Part shown: positions 1-9,207 of the stretch, in pieces
Layout: each line of letters opens with the position of its first letter
Position numbering within the stretch: the stretch's first letter is position 1
Source: Clostridiales bacterium
Lineage (GTDB): Bacteria > Bacillota > Clostridia > Peptostreptococcales > Acidaminobacteraceae
Reading direction: 5' to 3'
DNA: 52,744 nt
NCBI GenBank assembly: GCA_030446305.1
Contig: JASUSA010000017.1
Location: 1 to 52,744 of the forward strand
Program-made: the position numbers and the translations under genes
The notes under the pieces: generated by a model
Seen by the model: only the letters and a program-made list of their open reading frames with translations
What the model was told of the DNA's origin: nothing
Databases searched by the model: none

Positions 1-1
1 T

Positions 2-49
2 GTAGGTGATGAAACCAATCCACAACACTATGTTAATTATATCGTATAA
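2..49 (+). CDS. C-terminal end of an upstream gene (partial)
   Basis: An open frame enters at base 2 and stops at TAA 47-49, giving the last 15 residues [15 protein letters not shown]. The stop is followed at 51-56 by AAAGGA and then by the RBS of the aldehyde dehydrogenase, so the two genes could be co-transcribed. The peptide is too short to assign to a family, and it could be a chance open frame at the window edge. Confidence 0.4.
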   Translation, partial: VGDETNPQHYVNYIV

Positions 50-102
50 GAAAGGATAATGACCGTAACTTGACTACGAGTTCATTATACAAGGTGATAA
101 AA

Positions 103-1548
103 ATGAATATATCCAAAAATTATGTCAATGGCGAATGGATCGCCTCCGAATCCGGCAAAACAGAAGTTGTTCCAAATCCGGCAACTGGTGAAGTGCTTAT
201 TCACGTCCCTATTTCAAACAGCACTGACTTTGAAAAAGCAGTGACAGCCGCAAAAAATGCCTTCCCGGCATGGTCAAAAACTGCCGTACCGCGCCGGGCA
301 CGCATTCTTTTTAAATACCAGCAGCTACTCGTCGAACATTGGGAGGAACTTGCCATACTCATTACAAAAGAAAACGGCAAGAGCGTCGGCGAGGCAATGG
401 GAGAGGTACAGCGCGGCATTGAATGTGTTGAATTTGCCTGCGGTGCACCTACTTTGATGATGGGTACGCAGTTGCCCGATATTGCAACCAATGTCGAATC
501 GGGTATGTGGCGTTATCCGATTGGCGTCATCGGCGGCATCACCCCTTTTAACTTCCCAATGATGGTGCCATGCTGGATGTTTCCACTTGCCGTCGCCTGT
601 GGCAACACCTTTATATTAAAACCCTCCGAACGCACACCGCTGTTAGCAAACAGACTCGCTGAACTGACAAAGGAAGCCGGATTTCCAGATGGTGTTTTCA
701 ATATTGTTCACGGTGCCCACGATGTCGTCAATGGCATTTTAGAACACCCAGATGTCAAAGCCGTCTCATTCGTCGGTTCTCAGCCTGTCGCAGAATATAT
801 CTATAAAACGGCTGCTGCCAACGGCAAACGCGTTCAAGCACTTGCAGGTGCTAAAAACCACACAATCGTCCTGCCAGATGCTGATCTTCAAAATGCCGTT
901 AAAAACATTATCGGCGCAGCGTTTGGCTCTGCAGGCGAACGGTGCATGGCATGCTCAGTCGTCGTCGCTGTCGGCGCGGTTGCGGATGAACTCGTCGCTG
1001 CACTGAAAGCAGCTGCCGATGCCATCGTTATCGGCAACGGTCTTGATGAAGGCGTCTTCTTGGGGCCGGTTATCCGAGAAGCACATAAAACTAAGACCTT
1101 AAACTATATTGAAACAGGCATTAAAGAAGGTGCTACCCTCGTCAGGGATGGCCGTTTGGACGATGCGTGCAAGGGTGTTGGCTACTTCCTCGGTGCAACC
1201 ATCTTCGACGATGTCAAGCCTGGAATGAAAATTTGGACAGATGAGATTTTTGCACCTGTGCTATCCATTATAAGAGCTGAAACACTAACTGAAGCCATTG
1301 CCATTACCAACCAGTCGGCTTTTGCCAACGGTGCTTGTCTCTTTACAAACAGCGCCAGCGCTATAAGAGAATTTCGCGATACCATTGATGCCGGTATGTT
1401 GGGCATTAATCTAGGGGTTCCCGCACCAATGGCATTCTTCCCGTTCTCAGGTTATAAAAATTCGTTCTACGGGGATCTGCATGCCAACGGCAGAGACGGT
1501 ATTGAATTCTATACACGCAAGAAAATGATGACGGCAAGCTATTTGTAA
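103..1548 (+). CDS. mmsA: CoA-acylating methylmalonate/malonate-semialdehyde dehydrogenase
   Basis: Aldehyde dehydrogenase superfamily, 481 aa. The family oxidises (methyl)malonate semialdehyde with NAD and CoA to propionyl- or acetyl-CoA plus CO2, in the cytoplasm. Visible marks are the MMSDH-like [15 protein letters not shown] segment, LKPSERTP in the NAD-binding region, and [10 protein letters not shown] carrying the catalytic Cys281. The usual ALDH general-base glutamate region (LELGG) is replaced by LAGAKNH, as expected for a CoA-dependent member. The frame is open from a TTG at 70, but AAGGTG at 91-96 lies six bases before ATG 103, which is therefore the likely start. A strong terminator follows. 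Substrates could come from beta-alanine, inositol, valine or thymine breakdown; no dedicated pathway partner is in the window, so the physiological substrate is open. Confidence 0.9.
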   Translation: MNISKNYVNGEWIASESGKTEVVPNPATGEVLIHVPISNSTDFEKAVTAAKNAFPAWSKTAVPRRARILFKYQQLLVEHWEELAILITKENGKSVGEAMGEVQRGIECVEFACGAPTLMMGTQLPDIATNVESGMWRYPIGVIGGITPFNFPMMVPCWMFPLAVACGNTFILKPSERTPLLANRLAELTKEAGFPDGVFNIVHGAHDVVNGILEHPDVKAVSFVGSQPVAEYIYKTAAANGKRVQALAGAKNHTIVLPDADLQNAVKNIIGAAFGSAGERCMACSVVVAVGAVADELVAALKAAADAIVIGNGLDEGVFLGPVIREAHKTKTLNYIETGIKEGATLVRDGRLDDACKGVGYFLGATIFDDVKPGMKIWTDEIFAPVLSIIRAETLTEAIAITNQSAFANGACLFTNSASAIREFRDTIDAGMLGINLGVPAPMAFFPFSGYKNSFYGDLHANGRDGIEFYTRKKMMTASYL

Positions 1549-1592
1549 ACTTGATGCAAATTGGCGAAAAATACATTTAATGCATTGCTTTC

Positions 1593-1627
1593 AAAAAGGC
1601 GTTGCCGACAATTGGCAACGCCTTTTT
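1593..1627. terminator. Bidirectional rho-independent terminator
   Basis: A 14-bp perfect stem (AAAAAGGCGTTGCC / GGCAACGCCTTTTT) with a 7-nt loop and T runs on both strands. It lies between the convergent semialdehyde dehydrogenase and flavodoxin genes and can serve both. Confidence 0.93.
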
Positions 1628-1698
1628 ACTGTTAAAATGCTATTATTCAATTTCGTATACTGCCATTTTGTATACGGAAATACGTCTCGATTGCTCAA

Positions 1699-2172
1699 TC
1701 AGTCCATTAAATCAATTTCCAGCATACGCATTATGTGTGCCAGCATGCGCTCTATTCTGGCTTCACGATCTGTTCGAGACCAGTTGATAACACCGTGTCC
1801 AACAAAATGACCGCCCTTTTCTTCAATAATTTTACGCATACTTCTAATCGAACGTTCACCGCCCATCCATTTAAACGGGAGCTGCTGCGTCGCAAAGCAG
1901 ATAAACCGCTTGCCGTCAATACGGGGCATTGCTGTCAAATACTGCTTCATTGGAAGACTGATGTTAAATGCTTGTACAGGGCCGCCAAAAATCACGAGAT
2001 CAAATGGCGACGGATCAGGATTCTCAATGATTTCAAGATGAGGTGCATTGCCGCTAACCATAACCTCCATCAGCATAACATCATGTCCTGCGTTGGCGAG
2101 AGCCGTTTCGAGACGATTTGCAACGGATCTGGTATTGCCTGTTTGTGAGTATAATATGATTCCTACTTTCAT
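1699..2172 (-). CDS. Flavodoxin domain protein
   Basis: A 157-aa protein starting MKVGIILYSQTGNTRSVA, which contains the FMN phosphate-binding loop (SQTGNTRS) of flavodoxins. A second flavin contact region, FGGPVQAFNISLPMKQYL, follows in the middle of the chain. The family carries single electrons in the cytoplasm and often replaces ferredoxin when iron is short. AAAGGAGG sits upstream of the ATG. A Fur-like sequence at 2244-2262 lies in its promoter region, which fits iron-starvation control (inference). The C-terminal half contains CFATQQLPFKWMGGERSIRSMRKIIEEKGG, a menaquinone-oxidase-free flavodoxin pattern rather than a long-chain NAD(P)H quinone reductase; electron partners are unknown. 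Confidence 0.85.
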   Translation of the reverse strand: MKVGIILYSQTGNTRSVANRLETALANAGHDVMLMEVMVSGNAPHLEIIENPDPSPFDLVIFGGPVQAFNISLPMKQYLTAMPRIDGKRFICFATQQLPFKWMGGERSIRSMRKIIEEKGGHFVGHGVINWSRTDREARIERMLAHIMRMLEIDLMD

Positions 2173-2243
2173 AACGTCCTCCTTTAAACGCCCACGACGT
2201 GTTTCTGTATCCTTTTATTTATACCCATTTGTTTTGATATTAA

Positions 2244-2262
2244 CAATTTCATTCTCATTATG
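2244..2262. promoter_or_regulatory. Fur-like box before the flavodoxin gene
   Basis: CAATTTCATTCTCATTATG matches the near-perfect feoB Fur box of this same window at 14 of 19 positions. It lies about 75 bp upstream of the flavodoxin start. Binding by Fur is inferred from similarity only. Confidence 0.45.
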
Positions 2263-2280
2263 ATTTGGCTTTAACTCGCG

Positions 2281-2330
2281 TTATTCTGCGTTATTCTGCG
2301 TTATTTTGTGTTATTTTGTGTTATTTTGCA
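2281..2330. repeat. 10-bp tandem repeat, five copies
   Basis: Five tandem copies of TTATTYTGYG. The last copy contains the stop codon of the ABC exporter on the minus strand (2321-2323), so the array overlaps the end of the gene and continues into its 3' untranslated region. One of several such arrays in the window, each with its own unit. Confidence 0.9.
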
Positions 2331-4516
2331 TGTAAATCGTCCAGTCTGATTTGCATATTCTCTGCCACCATTTCTTTTAATGCCGGTGATTCTGTCAAAA
2401 TGGCATCAAAGGCATTGCGTCTCAACGATAAAATCATACAACGCGTTTTAGCACGTACTGTCGCCGTTCTCGCGACGGGAGACAGCAATGCAATTTCGCC
2501 AAAATAATCCCCATCTTCCAATTGATTGACAATCACTTCTCCTCGAAGGTCATCACGCTTAACAATTTGTACAATTCCCCTGACGATGATATAGAAGCGT
2601 GTGCCAATTTCGCCTTCAATGATAATATCCTCTCCCGGATGATAATCTTCTGTTACAAATTTCTCCATTATTACTGCCAGCACTGATAAGGGAAGCGGTT
2701 TGAAAAATGACATTTCAGCTAAGCGACTGACGCTTACCCGTGCTTCACTAAAGTCATTGGTTAAATCAAAGCCGCTTTGTTTCTGATAGAGTTCGGCATA
2801 GAGGCCCTGATGGCTAATCAGCGTTTCATGTGTTCCCCACTCTGCTACACTTCCCTGGTGCATCACATAAATCAAGTCATAATGCTTTACTTGCTCTAAA
2901 CGATGTGAAACATTGACAATCGTCCTCCCCTTAAACACCTCATCAAAAACCTGATTAATCTGACGCTCTGTCCTTGGGTCAAGTGCAGAAGTCGCTTCAT
3001 CGAGCAATAACATTTGAGGCTTTTTCAGAATCACCCTTGCAATGGCAAGCCTTTGTTTCTGTCCACCTGAAAAGGCAGTCGCTCCCATCGTATTCAGTCC
3101 ATTGGGCATTTGACGTACCACATCCAACATTGCCACCTGTTCCAGTACCGCTTCAATTTGATCAATCGTTGCCTGCGGTGCAAACAATCGCATGTTTTCC
3201 AGCACGGATAGATCGAACAAGTAATTTTCCTGTGCAACAAAACCAATCCCCTCTCGATATGCAGATGTTTCTATTATCGCTAAGGATTTGTCATCTATTG
3301 TAATACTGCCGCTGCCAGGCCGATCAAATTTCATCAAGAGATGCAGCAACGTGCTCTTTCCGGAGCCACTGGTGCCTACAATGGCAATATGTTTGCCACT
3401 GGGAATGTCAATCGTAACATCCTGCAAAACATCCTTTTCGTCATAGCCATATGATACATTGTCAAATCGTATGCCGCTGCCAATCACAACATTGCTTTGA
3501 TCCACTATCACCACATTGGTCTTCTCTTCTAGGGAAGCCTCTTCATTCCCGGACATCTGCTGAACAGTTTGCACTTTATTGTCCGCGGGTGCTTCTTCAA
3601 TATAAGGTTGAAGCCGCTCCAGCGATACCATTGACGTATTGAGCAGCGGTAACGCCCATGTGAGTGATGCAACGGCATTGCTCAAGATGCCATAGAGGCT
3701 GTTGAATGCCAATAGCGCACCCGCCGTGACAATCCCTTTGAAAACCATTTGAATACCGATGACAACAATGAGCACATTCATCAGTTCAATCATCATCTTC
3801 GGCAGCACTTCCATAACCTCACTTAAAAAATAGGCTTTACTGCTCGTTTTCATCAATTGTTCAGCTCGACTGCCAAATCTATCCTTCACATTTGCTTCTA
3901 GATTGTTCGCGATAATTTCTCGGTTGCCATGTATGCGTTCGCTAACCTGATGCATCAAATGCTCTTTTGCCAATTTATTCTGGGCAGTCAGCGTTTCAAC
4001 CTGTTTTCTTACATGCATTGGTGACAGGACGCAAAGCGTCAGTCCCACGATTGCCAGCAGCGTCAGCGGCACAGAAATCGTGCCAAGCATACAAAGGCTG
4101 ACAATAATGCCCAATAATGAGGCAACGATAACGGGCACGGCAATTTGCGTAATCTGCTCAATTGCATTAAGATCTTCCGAAAAATAAGTCATGACCTTGC
4201 CAAGTGTATCGCGGCGATCCAATTGCGTCAGTTTTTCAAAGAGCGCCATGCGAATCGCCATTGATATGCGCGCCATGACTTTTGCATATGCATGTGTTCT
4301 CATAAGCGCAATTAATTTAATACCAACTGTACTTGCCAAAAGCAAGCCAATCATCATATTGAGGTTAACTGCCTGTGTTGCTGACAGCGCTTGATCCAAC
4401 AACCCCATAAAGCTGTATATAATACCGGCTTCAACCACTGTTTCAATTGCCATCACCAATATGATATTAATCATCTGCCGTCTATACGGCTTAAACAAAA
4501 CACGAAGTTTATGCAA
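2321..4516 (-). CDS. ABC exporter (fused permease-ATPase) with C-terminal cyclic-nucleotide-binding domain
   Basis: A 731-aa half-transporter expected to work as a homodimer in the inner membrane. Residues ~1-300 hold the exporter membrane domain with about six hydrophobic segments. The nucleotide-binding domain follows with Walker A GTSGSGKST near residue 380, the signature SGGQKQR, Walker B LLLDEATSAL and the switch histidine in VSHR. From about residue 610 a cNMP-binding fold is visible, ending in FGEIALLSPVARTATVRA, the phosphate-binding cassette pattern with its arginine. The frame is open from ATG 4567, but that ATG and the one at codon 12 have poor ribosome sites, whereas AGAGGGG lies eight bases before TTG 4516, chosen here. 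Cargo is unknown. The fused regulatory domain is unusual and suggests allosteric control by a nucleotide or other ligand (inference). Confidence 0.88.
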   Translation of the reverse strand: MHKLRVLFKPYRRQMINIILVMAIETVVEAGIIYSFMGLLDQALSATQAVNLNMMIGLLLASTVGIKLIALMRTHAYAKVMARISMAIRMALFEKLTQLDRRDTLGKVMTYFSEDLNAIEQITQIAVPVIVASLLGIIVSLCMLGTISVPLTLLAIVGLTLCVLSPMHVRKQVETLTAQNKLAKEHLMHQVSERIHGNREIIANNLEANVKDRFGSRAEQLMKTSSKAYFLSEVMEVLPKMMIELMNVLIVVIGIQMVFKGIVTAGALLAFNSLYGILSNAVASLTWALPLLNTSMVSLERLQPYIEEAPADNKVQTVQQMSGNEEASLEEKTNVVIVDQSNVVIGSGIRFDNVSYGYDEKDVLQDVTIDIPSGKHIAIVGTSGSGKSTLLHLLMKFDRPGSGSITIDDKSLAIIETSAYREGIGFVAQENYLFDLSVLENMRLFAPQATIDQIEAVLEQVAMLDVVRQMPNGLNTMGATAFSGGQKQRLAIARVILKKPQMLLLDEATSALDPRTERQINQVFDEVFKGRTIVNVSHRLEQVKHYDLIYVMHQGSVAEWGTHETLISHQGLYAELYQKQSGFDLTNDFSEARVSVSRLAEMSFFKPLPLSVLAVIMEKFVTEDYHPGEDIIIEGEIGTRFYIIVRGIVQIVKRDDLRGEVIVNQLEDGDYFGEIALLSPVARTATVRAKTRCMILSLRRNAFDAILTESPALKEMVAENMQIRLDDLHAK

Positions 4517-4607
4517 GCTCAGCACCCCTCTCATCTGTTTCAACTTTACCACATTTGACATTCCCATAACATTTTTTTTACAGTAACCGCATTTCCATTT
4601 AACGTAA

Positions 4608-4619
4608 AATGATTATCAT
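4608..4619. promoter_or_regulatory. Possible Fur-family operator before alkaline phosphatase
   Basis: AATGATTATCAT contains the 11-bp palindrome ATGAT-T-ATCAT and resembles the core of the feoA Fur box (AATGATAATCAT). It is 40 bp upstream of the phosphatase start and also upstream of the divergent ABC gene. The flanks match the 7-1-7 consensus poorly, so this is tentative. Confidence 0.3.
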
Positions 4620-4658
4620 GAGTACAACTGCTATATCATAATAAATTTGGAGGAACTC

Positions 4659-6170
4659 ATGAAAACAAAATTAAAACGCTTGTTAACAGCATTCATGGCA
4701 CTGACGCTTGTCGTTTCCAGCTTGGTCTTTGCCTCACAGATTTCATCACCTAGCGTAGCCTCTGCGGAAAGCAGCACTTGGCATGGTGATGCACCGAAGT
4801 ACGTCTTCTTATTTATCGGCGACGGTATGACTTTCCCGCAGCTGACAGCAGCCAGCGATTATCTTGGCGCCGTTGAATTTGAAGGCAAAAAGGTAGAAAA
4901 CGTGCCACTTGCATTTATGAATTTCTCAGTTGCCGGCAATGCAACAACATTTGATTCAACTTCATTCTGCCCGGATTCTGCTTCAACGGCAACCTCCATT
5001 TCTACTGGCTTTAAGACACTCAGCGGCGTCATCAACATGGATGAACAAAAGACGATTTCATACGAAACCATCGCTGAGAAGCTAAAAAAACAGTTTGGTT
5101 ACAAAGTCGGCATTATTTCATCCGTTCCATTAAACCATGCAACACCGGCTGCATTCTATGCACATCAGCCTTCAAGAAACAATTATTATGAAATTGGCCT
5201 TGAAATGGTTGACAGTGGTTTTGATTATTTTGGCGGCGGCGGTCTGCTGGTCAGCACAGGTAAAAACGGCGACCAGAAAGAAGTGCTGGAAGTTGCAAAA
5301 GACAGCGGCTATAAAGTTTACAATGATACAAAAAGTATTTTGAGCCTCAGTAAAACCAATGATAAAGTCATTGCAATCAACCCTACATTAGTTGGCGGTG
5401 CATTGCCTTATGAACTCGACCGCAAAAGCGGCGACCTTTCACTGGCAGATTTTACACGCAAGGGCATTGATGTACTCAATAATGACAGAGGGTTCTTCAT
5501 GATGGTTGAAGGCGGTAAAATTGACTGGGCATGCCATGCCAATGATGCCAAAGCATCGATTGATGATACAATTGCCTTTGACGATGCGGTTCAAGAAGCC
5601 ATTGATTTCTACAATGAACACCCAGATGAAACACTGATTATTGTAACAGGCGACCATGAAACAGGTGGTATGACAATTGGCTATGCAGGTACCAAATACA
5701 GCACTTATCTCGATCAATTAGGTGCACAAACCATGTCCTATGAAGCATATGGTGAAAAAGTCGATACGTTCCGCGAACAAAACGCAAGCTTTGATACAGT
5801 ACTGCTCGACATCCAAAATAATTTTGGTCTGGTTACAGAAGCCAATGCATCTGCAACCGCATATCCGAATATGGTCCTCAGCGATTTGGAACTCAGCAAA
5901 TTAGAAACAGCTTATAAACTGAGCATGACCGATCCAGATGCACGCAACCTCTCAGAAGAAGACTACTTACTGTATGGTGGCTATGAACCGCTTTCAGTTA
6001 CCATTACACACTTGCTCAACAATAAATCAGGTATTGGCTGGACTTCTTATTCACATACGGGGCTGCCTACAGCCGTTTATGCACAAGGCGTTGGCGCTTC
6101 ATTATTTTCAGGTGCATACGACAATACAGATCTCTTTACAAAAATGGCGGCTTTAACGCATGTTAAATAA
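4659..6170 (+). CDS. Secreted alkaline phosphatase
   Basis: A 503-aa alkaline phosphatase superfamily protein that hydrolyses phosphate monoesters outside the membrane. It begins with a Sec signal peptide (KTKLKRLL followed by a hydrophobic stretch and ASA-E, likely cleavage near residue 36). Metal and catalytic motifs of the family are present in order: LFIGDGMTFPQ, DSASTATSISTG with the nucleophile serine after Asp, VEGGKIDWACHANDA, VTGDHETGGMTIG, and SHTGLPTAVYA with the late histidine. GGAGG at 4649-4653 lies five bases before ATG 4659, which decides the start over a TTG at 4647. It is monocistronic, with a terminator downstream. Phosphate control is usual for the family, but no clear Pho box was recognised here. 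Confidence 0.92.
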   Translation: MKTKLKRLLTAFMALTLVVSSLVFASQISSPSVASAESSTWHGDAPKYVFLFIGDGMTFPQLTAASDYLGAVEFEGKKVENVPLAFMNFSVAGNATTFDSTSFCPDSASTATSISTGFKTLSGVINMDEQKTISYETIAEKLKKQFGYKVGIISSVPLNHATPAAFYAHQPSRNNYYEIGLEMVDSGFDYFGGGGLLVSTGKNGDQKEVLEVAKDSGYKVYNDTKSILSLSKTNDKVIAINPTLVGGALPYELDRKSGDLSLADFTRKGIDVLNNDRGFFMMVEGGKIDWACHANDAKASIDDTIAFDDAVQEAIDFYNEHPDETLIIVTGDHETGGMTIGYAGTKYSTYLDQLGAQTMSYEAYGEKVDTFREQNASFDTVLLDIQNNFGLVTEANASATAYPNMVLSDLELSKLETAYKLSMTDPDARNLSEEDYLLYGGYEPLSVTITHLLNNKSGIGWTSYSHTGLPTAVYAQGVGASLFSGAYDNTDLFTKMAALTHVK

Positions 6171-6246
6171 GCGCCCTCACTGAGAAGACGCTTTTATGAA
6201 ATGACATCACGATGAAACAGCGTAAACAGCATCTTTTTATGGATAT

Positions 6247-6282
6247 GGCAAAAGGAAGCATTTGACTTCCTTTTGCCTTTTC
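6247..6282 (+). terminator. Rho-independent terminator of the alkaline phosphatase gene
   Basis: A 12-bp perfect stem GGCAAAAGGAAG / CTTCCTTTTGCC with a 7-nt loop, followed by TTTTCTT. Confidence 0.88.
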
Positions 6283-6416
6283 TTAGTGAAAAGACTTTTG
6301 CGATGAAACACTTCATCGTCACGATCAAAAGCCCTTTGTATTGCGTTGTTTACATTTTAAGTTTTCAATTTCAATGCTTATCATTTTAATATTCTACTGA
6401 AAGGAGTGCACATCAT

Positions 6417-7748
6417 ATGCTTCGTGCACAATATCGTATTGTCGTTCCAACTTTCATTGCACTAATCCTATGTATCCTGCTCTGGTTTTTGCCCTCACAG
6501 TACACACAAAAAATTTTTCCGAACACAGAGCGCGTTCCTGTAACCATCCTCTCTGTTAATAATACCAGTGTTCATCAAATCGGCCTTGTCAAACAGGGCG
6601 AACAGAGCTGCGACGTCAAAGTTTTGGGCGGTCGATACAAAGGCCAGACCGCACCTGCCGTCAATCTGATGCTCGGTTCATTGGAACAGGATAAATTGTA
6701 CGTGCCGGGTGACAAGGCACTTGCCGTTATTGACTACACCGATGCCGGTATTCACTACATCAATCTCGTCGATCATTATCGTATAACCAAAACCATTATT
6801 CTCGTCGCTGCCTTTATCATACTGCTGATTGCATTTGCCGGTTGGACTGGTTTTAGAGCCATTATCTCATTCATGATGACGGTTCTCGTCATTTGGAAAA
6901 TACTCGTCCCCGCCTTTCTCAACGGCTTTAACCCGATTATCATCGGTCTGGGCTGCACGCTTGCCCTAACGACCCTTATCATCTTGCTGGTATACGGCCT
7001 TGATTCGCGCTCGCTATCTGCCATTCTCGGCTCATCACTGGGTACGCTTTTAACAGCGTTTATCGCCATTTACCTCATTGGCACTTTTAACATTCACGGT
7101 GCCGTCATGCCCTATGCTGAAAGTCTTATGTATGCCGGCTACGCCTATTTGGACCTCACGCAAATATTTATCGCCAGTATTTTTGTTGCCAGTTCGGGGG
7201 CGATGATGGATGTCGCCGTCGATATTACGTCTGCTATGCATGAACTCATCACATCGGCACCTGATTTAAGCCGCAGCAAGCTGATCCGATCAGGATTCGC
7301 CATCGGTCGTGCGATCATGGGGACGATGACGACGACGCTTTTGTTGGCTTATTCCGGCGGCTTCATTTCTCTTTTGATGGTTTTTATGGCACAGGGCACA
7401 CCCCTTATTAATATTCTAAACCTAAAATATATTTCCTCGGAAATACTTCATACCGTTATCGGCAGTATCGGCCTCGTCACCGTGGCACCTTTTACGGCGA
7501 TCACCAGCGGCTTTCTATTGGCGCATCCTGATAAACATCCGGATAAACATTCAAGCAACCATTCTAATAATCCGTCTCCTGATAACAGCTCCGACGTACA
7601 CCCGGTAATAACGTCGCATCGCCCCGCCACTGAACATTCAGAAATTTATTTGGAAAATGTTTTGGAAATTTCGGAAGAAGCACTTGGCGCCCTTGCAACA
7701 CCAACCATCACCCGCTCTTACCATATTAAAAAGGGACGATTGCTTTAA
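6417..7748 (+). CDS. YibE/F-family membrane protein with His-rich tail
   Basis: A 443-aa integral membrane protein of the YibE/F family. An N-terminal anchor is followed by an extracytoplasmic segment to about residue 115, then seven or so hydrophobic helices. The family hallmark LTQIFIASIFVASSGAMMDVAVDI is present near residues 242-264. Function in the family is not established; it is usually described as a putative permease. AAGGAG at 6401-6406 precedes ATG 6417. The cytoplasmic or external tail after the last helix is unusual: HPDKHPDKHSSNHSNN and further histidines (about nine His in 50 residues), which suggests metal binding (inference). A terminator overlaps the stop codon. Confidence 0.88.
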   Translation: MLRAQYRIVVPTFIALILCILLWFLPSQYTQKIFPNTERVPVTILSVNNTSVHQIGLVKQGEQSCDVKVLGGRYKGQTAPAVNLMLGSLEQDKLYVPGDKALAVIDYTDAGIHYINLVDHYRITKTIILVAAFIILLIAFAGWTGFRAIISFMMTVLVIWKILVPAFLNGFNPIIIGLGCTLALTTLIILLVYGLDSRSLSAILGSSLGTLLTAFIAIYLIGTFNIHGAVMPYAESLMYAGYAYLDLTQIFIASIFVASSGAMMDVAVDITSAMHELITSAPDLSRSKLIRSGFAIGRAIMGTMTTTLLLAYSGGFISLLMVFMAQGTPLINILNLKYISSEILHTVIGSIGLVTVAPFTAITSGFLLAHPDKHPDKHSSNHSNNPSPDNSSDVHPVITSHRPATEHSEIYLENVLEISEEALGALATPTITRSYHIKKGRLL

Positions 7749-7764
7749 GCCAATCGCCCTTTTT
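7728..7764. terminator. Bidirectional terminator overlapping the yibE/F stop codon
   Basis: AAAAAGGGACGATTG / CAATCGCCCTTTTT, one mismatch, with the TAA stop of the YibE/F gene in the 8-nt loop. T runs on both strands let it also end the convergent yeiH transcript. Confidence 0.85.
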
Positions 7765-7818
7765 CAATAAACCATACTGCGCTTATAAACTCATATTAAG
7801 ATCGTTTATTATTTTTTT

Positions 7819-7949
7819 GAGTCTTTGAGTCTTTGAGTCTTTGAGCGTTTGAGCGTTTTGTGAGCGTTTTGTGAGCGTTTTGTGAGCGTTTTGTGAGCGT
7901 CTTGTGAGCGTTTTGTGAGCGTCTTGTGAGCGTCTTGTGAGCGTTTTTG
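7819..7949. repeat. Compound tandem repeat: 8-bp units passing into 11-bp units
   Basis: Three copies of GAGTCTTT and one of GAGCGTTT, then eight copies of an 11-bp unit GAGCGTYTTGT and a partial ninth. The 11-mer looks like the 8-mer extended by TGT-like sequence, so the array seems to have changed period while expanding. It lies between the stop codon of yeiH (7990) and the shared terminator at 7728-7764, that is, inside the yeiH 3' untranslated region. Confidence 0.95.
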
Positions 7950-7989
7950 CGATCGGTTATGATTTAATGAGATCCGTTCAAACGTAATT

Positions 7990-9027
7990 TCAAAATTGCA
8001 GTGCCACCTGAACGATTATGGAAACTGCTGCCAGAACGACCCATGTTGTAAAACCCAGCATCAACGGTCTAATACCGTTTTTCACCAGTTTGCCTAGATG
8101 AGTATTAAGCCCTATGGCAGCCATCGCCATGACAATCATAAATTTGCCAATGACAGCCAATTCATGTGCTACAGGCGCCCATCCCTGCCATATCGGTTCA
8201 ATCACCGTGTTGAGAAGCGCAGCAGCCAGAAACCCCAGAACAAACCAGGGGAATATTGATGCGAGGCGATAACTGCCGCTCTGCATTTCACTTTCAATGC
8301 CTTTGACACTGATTTTTTGCCCTGTAACATATTGTCTTGATTGACGAACAGCAAGTACCAACGTCACCGGTATAATCATCAGTGTCCGCGTCAATTTTAC
8401 GATAACCGCTAAATCCCCGGCTGCATTGCTGTAAGTATAGCCCGCTGCGACTACAGAAGATGTATCATTTATGGCAGTTCCCGCCCAGAGTCCAAAGAAA
8501 TGATCCGTCATTCCAAAAAAATGTCCAATTGCCGGAAAGGCAAATGCTGCAATAACATTAAAGAGAAAAATGGTTGAAATGGCACTGGCCACTTCGCTGT
8601 CATCTGCATCAATGACGGGTGCCGTAGCGGCAATGGCTGATCCACCGCATATAGCGGTTCCCACCCCAATAAGAATATTGGCATTGCGTTCAATTTTAAG
8701 CCATCGTCCTACTAGGTAGGCGGTTAAAAACGTTGCCGACAGCGTAAAGAGCATCAATACCAGTGTCTGCTTGCCAACTGTGAGTACATGAACGAGATTC
8801 ATACTAAATCCAATAAGGATAATTGCGAGCTTGAGAAGCTTTTTTGAAGTATAGCTTATGCCTGCATCAAAGGATTTCGGACGCTGCCAAACAGCGATCA
8901 CCATACCAATTAAAATGCCAAAAACCGGACTGCCCACAACCGGCGCCCATTTGCCAAGCTGCCATGCAACCACGGCAATTACAAATACCACTAGAATACC
9001 GGGCCCTCTCTTACTGATCATCTCCAA
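7990..9027 (-). CDS. YeiH-family putative sulfate/sulfonate exporter (UPF0324)
   Basis: A 345-aa membrane protein with about ten hydrophobic segments and the family signature GTAICGGSAIAATAPVI near residues 122-138. TrEMBL-style annotation of this family is 'putative sulfate exporter', and some members move sulfonate-derived sulfite; the substrate here is not shown. AGGAGG lies nine bases before the TTG at 9027, which is preferred over the ATG two codons later because the spacing to the ATG would be 15. The gene is divergent from a LysR regulator, the same arrangement as E. coli yeiH-yeiE, which makes the LysR protein its likely activator. Confidence 0.85.
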   Translation of the reverse strand: MEMISKRGPGILVVFVIAVVAWQLGKWAPVVGSPVFGILIGMVIAVWQRPKSFDAGISYTSKKLLKLAIILIGFSMNLVHVLTVGKQTLVLMLFTLSATFLTAYLVGRWLKIERNANILIGVGTAICGGSAIAATAPVIDADDSEVASAISTIFLFNVIAAFAFPAIGHFFGMTDHFFGLWAGTAINDTSSVVAAGYTYSNAAGDLAVIVKLTRTLMIIPVTLVLAVRQSRQYVTGQKISVKGIESEMQSGSYRLASIFPWFVLGFLAAALLNTVIEPIWQGWAPVAHELAVIGKFMIVMAMAAIGLNTHLGKLVKNGIRPLMLGFTTWVVLAAVSIIVQVALQF

Positions 9028-9207
9028 AACTTTCTGCCTCCTTTTAAATCATTACGATCAAACACGTCATCATCTTATGTCAATTATCTATTATTCCATT
9101 AACCGCTTAGCGCTAAATTTAATAAACATCACCTGTATACACTTTCATGTGTTATCCTGCCATATGATTATACGTCGCGTTTGTAGCAATGCATCCTTTA
9201 TTTTGAT

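Noticed and set aside
1735..2148. 137-codon plus-strand reading frame opposite the flavodoxin
   Set aside because: Antisense shadow of a clearly conserved flavodoxin; no domain match.
7819..7949. CRISPR array
   Set aside because: Units are 8-11 bp with no spacers between them, and no cas gene is present; it is a simple tandem repeat.
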